This document shows positions 56,001 to 64,000 of a DNA stretch of 64,000 nucleotides, one piece after another; position 1 is the first letter of the stretch, and each line of letters opens with the position of its first letter. The DNA is from Pyrenula massariospora. Its lineage: Eukaryota; Ascomycota; Eurotiomycetes; Pyrenulales; Pyrenulaceae. A program made the translations under genes and the position numbers. The stretch lies in contig JAGFMI010000027.1 in assembly GCA_021030905.1 (NCBI GenBank), positions 62,001 through 126,000 on the forward strand, given 5' to 3'. Below the pieces are notes generated by a model. It worked only from the letters and a program-made list of their open reading frames with translations. It was not told where the DNA came from and did no database searches.

Positions 56001-57624
56001 GTGCAGCGAGACTCAGAGAAAGAAGAATCATCTTACGATTCCAAAGATCAAGGCTCACAGACTATCTTGTCCTCTGACCAAATCGACCAAGCTTTGATGC
56101 AGAAGTCATCGTTCGTATCCCCGACTCCTATCTCAAAGAATACCTTACCTGCTATTGCCACGGCGTCAGCGTCTACTTTCCCGGCGGGAATATCTCCTAG
56201 AGTGTCTCCCAGATCTGGATCACGCTCTGCAGACGACTCCGCAGATGCATCCTCATCATTCCCGACGAAGAGGCCTGGTAGCGCCGCCAGTCAACGTGCA
56301 AGTGCGCTGTCTTCTCACCCACCGCTACCTGCCGACCACAAACAAGCCATCGCAGCGGCTACTACCAAACCCCCTGCCTCTCCTGGCAAAGGCATAATGG
56401 GGCCTCCAATCACCCCAGCTTCTGCGTACAAGCGGCCACAGACTCCACGAGAACGGTCAATGCCAAGTCCTACTCGGGACGGAACTACACCTCGAGCGCG
56501 GACTCGACAAAATAGCCAAATTTCCCGTCGGTCATCTGTATCATCGTTCGCATCGGAACTAGATGAACGTTTCCACATCCGCACTAACGTACTCCCCAAC
56601 GGTCAAGTTTTCGAGCCTGGCACGGACCCTCGCATGATCCAAGCAATAACCCAGACAATGATTGGCGAATTCCTCTGGAAGTACACCAGGAAGGCTGGAC
56701 GGGGTGAGATGTCCAGCACCCGTCATCGACGATACTTTTGGGTTCATCCCTACACCCGGACTCTCTATTGGAGTGATCAAGATCCACAGTCGGCAACTCG
56801 ATCGGAGTTAAAAGCCAAGAGTGTTCCTATTGAAGCAGTCCGTATTGTCTCGGATGACAATCCTCTTCCGCCTGGCTTGCATAGGAAGTCAATCGAGATC
56901 GTCACACCTGGTCGAAAAGTCAAATTCACTGCATCTACAGGACAGAGACATGACACGTGGTTCAATGCACTTTCGTACCTGCTCCTTCGATCGCAAGAAG
57001 CTGCCAACACCATTGATCCCACAAATATTACCAATGAAGATCTGGCAGAATTCAATCCGCAAGGCAACAATCGCTACTCAGCATCCCAAGCCTCTCTTTC
57101 AAGCTACAACAGCCGAGCGACGCAGAACACAACCATCCGTGCCAACCCACGGCTTTCACTAAAACAGCCTACAACACTAGGCACTGCAACGAGCCGGCAC
57201 GCGTCAACGCAAGATATCCCAACGCAAGACTCGCTTGCCCATCGCTCCATTTCCCGCCTTAGCAACTATTTCAGACCAGGAACGGTGACACGGGGATCGA
57301 TAGCTAGTCGGAGGGGCACAGCCCGTAGTAGGCATCTTTCCGTCGCAACGGCGGATGGAAGTATCTACAATGCTAGTGTTGTTGATGATGGTGGCGGAAG
57401 AGACAGCCAAGAAGAGATGAGGAAGGAGATGCTGAGGGCGGAGAGAGAAGCCAATCGATTGGAGGATGTGCGAGCTTGTTGTGACGGTTCGCTTTTCATC
57501 ATCTAGTAATGCGAGTATTTGACTGACGAAATTTACAGGCAAGCACCATGTCGGCTCACTGTCGCGTGGACACAGACATACAAGTCATCGACACAATTCG
57601 ACTGTGAGGTCGAGGGCACAATGA
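53055..57624 (+). CDS. apsA: Cortical dynein anchor, ApsA/Num1/Mcp5 type
   Basis: This large protein anchors dynein and mitochondria at the cell cortex and controls nuclear positioning. Exons 53055-57486 and 57539-57624 (52 bp intron) encode 1505 residues. Residues about 60-440 are predominantly coiled coil (KRTLETHLAETERRLQEA and later heptads). A long Ser/Thr/Pro-rich, acidic middle follows, with a TANETDAFETANEKDTTESEAFE type short repeat near 520-560. A lipid-binding PH domain of the Mcp5 class lies near 1193-1310 (IGEFLWKYTRKAGRGE, RRYFWVHPYTRTLYWSD). The second exon supplies a His/Ser/Arg-rich tail beginning GKHHVGSLSRG, as in ApsA. Without splicing the frame would end ten codons earlier at CDGSLFII. 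Identity is firm. Confidence 0.93.
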
Positions 57625-58351
57625 TCGTTTACCGACGTGGCTGCCGTAAATGACAAGGCACCGCTCATCTTCGTTAAATCTTCCAGATTGTCCGCGCTTT
57701 TGATCTCTCATATCCAAGCTATACCTGCTCACGACTTGACGATATTTTCATTCTCAAAAACATTGCTTCAACCTCGCTCTCTTCTTTCTCTTAAGTGCTC
57801 CTACCCCGAATTGCACAGAGAGATCGAATTTTGTAGGCCTTCGTGGGCGCTTAATGGAGTGGTTTCAGAACGACCAGACATCTTCCACGGATGGCGCTTG
57901 GAGGCTTCTTTTTTGCTTGGCGTTACACTGTTAAATTTGAGCGAAGCTTGCACCAACCTACCTATAAGCCCTACCTTGGGTGCCTATTTTCTTACTGTTC
58001 TGAGCGGTGGCTGTCGTGACCGAGTGGAGACGATCATTCGTTAGCTCTTTCTCATAATTATCAAGGGAATAGTGAATGGAAATTTCATGGCAATCAAATG
58101 GTACTTGACAAATTCGTTGGAAACGTTTCAAGTAAGAATGCACTTCGTATCAGAGGGCCATCTCTCGAACGCGGTAATCACAGCGCTTTGCACAGAATAC
58201 GGACATCGGCCTCCAGAATTCAGCAACGCCCAGCTAATATAACGGTGCCTCTCGCTCTAGCGTCGCAGTCATTTATTCGTAATCTAACATTAGTCTCCCC
58301 AAACATGCCCAGATTCGCACCGAGACCGGGGAATTACAGTCCTCTTCATCC
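57625..58351. other. Convergent 3' flanks, apsA and ku70
   Basis: These 727 bases hold the 3' ends of two converging genes. The frame 57637-58044 has no ATG start or family signature. Confidence 0.4.
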
Positions 58352-60396
58352 TTATTTCCTCTCAAACCACTCTTCCACCCTCTCAACTAAATCCCCCTTC
58401 TTCCCAGCAACTCCCATCTTGTTCCCACTCAACCACCCCTTCAACTCTGCCACTGTCAGCTTCCCTAGAAGCCCCCTTTCCACGTGCTGCCTCATCTCCT
58501 CGTCCGTCAGGCCTACACCGCCATCGTCGGCCATTTTAGTCTTCTTCGCCGGAGCTCCTCTCGCCGCACCCGCCGGCCTCTTCGCCAAGACACTTTCTAC
58601 TTTGGGCATCTTGTCGATCATCTCCTTGTAGACCGTTTCTAGTTCTCGGCCCCATTCCAGCACATAATGCCCCGCTCGTCGGTCAATGGCGCGGTACTTG
58701 GGGACAGTCTTATCCTCGGGCTTCTCTGGCAGATCTTCTTCGAGAGCCAAGGCCTGGAGAATGCGATAGTGCCATTGAAGTGCAGGGTTGGGATAACGGG
58801 ACGGGTCGTAGATGCCCTGCGGGAGATGTAGTTGCTCGGTGGCAGTGATCATAAGGGTCGTCAAGGAGTCAGGGGACTTGAGAGGGTTTGCAGAGGGAAG
58901 GGATGGAGGCGAGCGGATATCGTCGGCGAAAGGGAGGGGTTGGAGATATATGCCTGTAGGGAGGAAGGGAGGGGAGGTGTCTGTGGTGTCGGAGTCCTGG
59001 TCGGAGGAAGGCGTGATGGTCGGGATGAGGGCTGCAATGATGGGAGTGGCATTTCTGCGGGCAACGAACCAAACCATGGCGTAGAGTTTGGAGGAGCGGA
59101 GTTTTTGAAAGAATGCGGAAAAGACGCGAGTGCTGCCAACGTAGTCTTCTTCAGTTGGGTAGAGGTAGGTTGCGTGTTTGGTGACGGCCCAGATTGGAAG
59201 AGATGAAAGGGATTTGAAACCCAGAATACGGATGACTGGGTCGCCGAAGTCGCGGATTTGCTTAATCTCATCCGCAGAGAAAGATATTGGTTCACCACCG
59301 AAGCGGTAAGCTTTTCGAATTTCCCATTTTTCGATCGAGCGCGCACTATCATCAGCTTGTTGAGTAGTTTGACCTTTAGCGATGACTGGCTTATCAGCTC
59401 CAAGGTAAACATAGCAGCTCCGTTCAGGCGTTTGATGCTTCATAAGAAGATAGCCTTTAACAGAAATCTTAAAATTTGGACTAAATTCAAGTGGCATGTG
59501 GGAGAATAAAGCGCGCCGGGGAGTTGATTTAGAGTTGACGTTTGAAAGAAGGCTACTTAGGAGTGAGAGCCCGTTGCCTCCTGAGGAGAGCTTTGCGGGC
59601 GCAAGATTCGAGGAAAGGTAGATGGGAGCGTCGGGATCAGTAGGTGAGGTACGGTAAATTATATCATCGTAAAAAGTCTTAGGGTTGAATTGATGATCTG
59701 GCGTCGAAATCGGGAAGAGGTCAATCGTAACACCGAGATCGTACAGATCTTTGGCTCTGGTAACAGCGGCGTTTCGTGAACCCTTGTCTGATCCATGAGG
59801 GTTGTCGTTGTTGGTCACGAGAAACAGCCTTCTTGAAGAGAAATTCGGGGCCCTTGTCGTAAATATCTGGTTAGCACAGAAGAGAATATTGGACATTGAA
59901 ACCGGCTCCTCCGATGGCTTGAGCAAGGCTTTTACTGCGTCCTCATTGTCACCTTCCACAAGTTGTTTCAAGGTTCGAACGTCATTGGCATCAGGGACGT
60001 CAAGGTCTGTCAGAAGGTAGCAGTGAGGGTAAGATAGGCCACCACGGTCGTCTTCGTCCTCGTCGTAGAATTTTGTTGATTCTGTCCCGTACAGTAATAT
60101 TCCGATCATGTCCTTCGGGTTGGAGATGATGCGCTGCTGCATCATTTGATATGCACATTTTAGAGCCGCCATTGACGGTGAATCCCGATCTGCCTTCTTC
60201 GAATCCGAAGGGGTCGGTTCGACCAGCATTGTGTCGCTGACTTCGATTGCAAATAGCACGGCATCTTTGACGGTCTTGTATCCCTAGTTTCTTTTAGCCA
60301 ACGCTCACAACACGGAGGTCGGCTTACCGAGTCGTCAATCTCGTCGTCTTCTTCCTCTTCAGAATCCACGCCGGGTTTCTTTTCCGGTTCCGTCAT
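58352..60396 (-). CDS. ku70: Ku70 DNA end-binding subunit
   Basis: Ku70 pairs with Ku80 to bind DNA ends and start non-homologous end joining; it also protects telomeres. Exon 1 (60328-60396) and exon 2 (58352-60283) flank a 44 bp intron and encode 666 residues, close to the usual length. The acidic leader (SEEEEDDEIDD) precedes the vWA-like domain (VLFAIEVSDTML, MIGILLYGTE, LFLVTNNDNPHG). The central beta-barrel spans about 265-520 (FKISVKGYLLM, YRFGGEPISFS, ILGFK, FSAFFQKL), followed by the C-terminal arm. A SAP domain closes the protein (LTVAELKGWL, KKGDLVERVEEWF). The start at 60396 is the first ATG; the frame can extend three codons upstream only with GTG. It is head to head with hem15. 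Confidence 0.96.
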
Positions 60397-60766
60397 AACT
60401 TCCACCTTGCAAAGCTAGATTGAAAAGTGTATATGTGCAAAGTGTCACATTTTTCTGCACTTTAGAAGGATGGTTCCGACCAACTGTGTGACTTCAGCTC
60501 GGAGAAGTACAGAAAATAGGCGCCAGAAACGCGCTTATTCGCGAAGCGCGTAGATTGATTCACGAAGTCACCTGACGTCCTGCTGACCTTTTATCGCGTT
60601 TGATTGGTTGCTTATAAAGTGCGTCGTCATTGATTATTTCTCGGCGAAGAAAAGCTTAAGCCCGTCGCAACACCGATAAACTAATGTTCTCTAGGCCGTG
60701 ACAAAGTCCTCTAAAAGGGGATCACCCGGATACATTGGCTTTCGGTTTCTCAAGTTCCTGCGAGTC
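60397..60766. promoter_or_regulatory. Divergent promoter region ku70 / hem15
   Basis: Only 370 bases separate the two start codons, so both promoters overlap here. ATTGG at 60603-60607 is a CCAAT box on the minus strand, and TATAAA at 60613-60618 lies 149 bases before the hem15 start. A CCAAT box is plausible for a heme gene controlled by a HAP-type complex. A short palindromic GCGCTTATTCGCGAAGCGC-like segment lies around 60531-60549. Confidence 0.55.
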
Positions 60767-62142
<1,376 letters not shown>

Positions 62143-62954
62143 TCATCGTAGAGAATCGTCCTTAAAAATCATGAGATTGTCATTCAGGGCCAAGCTCTTT
62201 TACATGTGAATTTGCCGCCTTCATGATCTTGTCCCCACCCAATGTTATTCGAAACGAGCTCGCTTTTGGAGGTGAATCCTAATTCAGATTATGCTCCATA
62301 ATCATCGAAGAAATGCAGCCCGAGCGCACACCAGGTTTAGAATATCTTGGTGATGTCTGAAAGCGTATGTCATAAATGTCTCTTATACTGAGCATGAGTC
62401 GGAATGCTGGTGTTGATACTGGGCCATGGACCGAATGAAGGTCGATTAGCAATCCATGTCTCAAACGGAGGGAGTCGCGGCGAGGTGAGCGTCCACGGAC
62501 GAATCGGGGTAAATCAAGTCAGCGGTTCCGTTTCCGGTCAGATCCTGGCGATTGACTTCTAGTTGGCTTCGGCATGACAGAAATCCGCAACCCATCCCAC
62601 GGATGAGCGACCCAGCAAATCCAATGGTCTTATCTTTTCATATCCCACACCCGGGAACACGGGAACCGGCGCTCTTAGTCTGTCAAGTTGGCGCTGCTTC
62701 TAATTCGCATTCTATGCTACGACCTACTCCTTCGGTCATTACGTCGTCCATTTGACGCGGCCTATGACAATCTTGTATTCAGACCATCCTTCAACCCTCC
62801 CTTTCTTGAATACCATTTCTACTCCTACTGTTCCCATGCTTAGCATCCTAGATTTATCATCTGTGTCTCCTTGAGATGTACCGTTCGCGCCATCTCTCTC
62901 CAGATTTACAACAACCTCGGAAGTCGTCGAGTTTTATGCACAGGCGCATCCACC
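62143..62954. other. Intergenic, hem15 3' flank and MFS gene promoter
   Basis: No gene is recognised in these 812 bases. A pyrimidine-rich tract (about 62785-62835) precedes the MFS gene. Confidence 0.45.
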
Positions 62955-64000
62955 ATGGAGGACTCAACCGTTCGTGCTGCCGGATATGAAGATGAGGGGC
63001 GCGTCGCTCGGGAATTCCCTAACCTGTACAGAAGTAGAGGAAATGCCAGGCCCAGCAGTTCAGACAGTGACGCAAGCAAGCCGCTTCTTGACCGAACGTC
63101 GACATATGGGGAGAGAGATGAAGAACAACGGAGGAATTCTCAAGATCGGCCATGGGAAAGCGGCCAAGAAGGACTTCCATGGACACAGAGAGCCTCTGTA
63201 GGTTGAAGCGTCGATTCTTAGAGGCAATTGGCTAACCTAGCTCTCGTCAGGTTTTCTGGCTCTTACCCGCATTCCTGCCCTTCTGTCTAGCATTCGGTGG
63301 AGTGATGGTACCAAAGATAAACCTCATATTGTCGCTCATTTGCCGCGATTATCTTGCCGAAAAAGCCGTACAAGACCCTACCTTCGATTTCATGCCGGTC
63401 ATATTCGGAGAGAGCAATCCGCAATGCAAAACCCCTGAGGTGTCTTCTTTAACGGCACAATTTCAACTCTACATCAGTCTCATTTCTGGAACCTTTTCCG
63501 CCATAGTAAGCCCCCATCTAGGCGCTCTATCCGACAGAATTGGCCGCAAGAGAGTCATCGCGTACTGCTCTATGGGCTCGTTCATCCTCGAAATCATCAC
63601 CATTATCGTCGGTAATAACCCAGATACCATGTCACCGTATTGGATCCTTCTCGGCTACGTTTTTGACGGTCTCTGTGGCTCATTTACAACCGCCATGGCC
63701 CTGACCTACTCCTATGCCTCAGACTGTACCCCGCCTGCCCGTCGCAATGTCGCATTCGGTCTTTTCCACGGAACGCTCTTTACGGGCATGGCTGTTGGCC
63801 CGGTACTCGCAGGCTATATCATCAAATGGGCAGGTGACATTATGGTCATATTCTACATTGCGCTAGGCTGCCACGCCTTTTTTATTCTTTTCCTATTACT
63901 CTTCATCCCAGAATCGTTGACCAAAGAACGACAACGTATCGCGCGCGTCAAATACAACGACGAGATGAAATCCGTCGAATACTCCACCGTCTCTTCCCGC
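62955..64000 (+). CDS. Major facilitator superfamily transporter, 3' end cut off
   Basis: Exons 62955-63197 and 63251-64000 (53 bp intron, GTAGGT to GTCAG) give at least 331 residues and continue past the right edge. A hydrophilic leader of about 80 residues with a LLDRTSTYG stretch comes first. Then follow about six membrane helices: FWLLPAFLPFCLAFGG, the helix before the motif A loop, which reads GALSDRIGRKRV, and later SMGSFILEIITIIVG, YWILLGYVFDGLCG with AMALTYSYASD, and FGLFHGTLFTGMAVGPVLAGY. The last visible part is FIPESLTKERQ, the cytosolic loop after helix 6. A CKTPEV segment sits in the large first loop. The pattern is like the tetracycline-resistance-type branch of fungal MFS proteins; the substrate is unknown. 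Confidence 0.9.

Noticed and set aside
58812-59412. Frames on both strands inside ku70
   Set aside because: Ku70 covers the region with a continuous, recognisable domain structure.

Overview
The window looks like nuclear DNA of a filamentous ascomycete (Pezizomycotina). Genes are monocistronic on both strands and broken by short introns of about 44 to 91 bp with GTRNGY donors and CTRAC-like branch sites. Most products have closest known relatives in filamentous ascomycetes: an ApsA/Num1-type cortical anchor, a Rom2-type RhoGEF, a DUF3445 protein, a DUF3431 protein and a GH128 glucanase. The wide gaps between genes and the style of the proteins suggest Leotiomycetes, but I cannot fix the class from sequence alone. 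There is no CRISPR array, no intact transposon, and no polyketide or peptide synthetase cluster.

Layout. 1-9.7 kb: a GRAM-TBC-EF-hand Rab GAP (cut by the left edge), the PI3-kinase Vps34, Nse4 of the Smc5/6 complex, and the mitochondrial GTPase Mtg1. 9.7-13.5 kb: gene-poor. 13.5-22.4 kb: a membrane-tethered DUF3445 oxidoreductase, the splicing factor Isy1 and a very long Rom2-type RhoGEF. 23.8-31.6 kb: a secreted GH43 exo-1,3-beta-galactanase-like enzyme, a small membrane protein, the splicing factor Prp38, a DUF4336 protein and a MARVEL-type membrane protein. 31.6-37.4 kb: gene-poor, with two tRNA-like Pol III elements, both abnormal. 37.4-50.2 kb: a Ppn2-like phosphatase, a membrane-anchored GH128 glucanase, a five-exon secreted protein of unknown function, a membrane-anchored deaminase, an SLC35F-type transporter and a DUF3431 protein. 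51-64 kb: Cwc24, ApsA, Ku70, ferrochelatase and the 5' part of an MFS transporter (cut by the right edge).

The genes do not form one pathway. Themes recur: splicing (Isy1, Prp38, Cwc24), genome maintenance (Nse4, Ku70), membrane traffic and cortex signalling (TBC GAP, Vps34, Rom2, ApsA), and secreted or surface carbohydrate enzymes (GH43, GH128). I treat this as ordinary fungal gene order. The items most worth a second look are the uncharacterised secreted protein at 43411-45246, the two odd tRNA-like units, and several splicing peculiarities: a GC-AG intron, a start codon alone on its exon, and a stop codon built into a splice donor. All exon boundaries were inferred by eye from splice signals, frame and family similarity; no transcript or database evidence was available.
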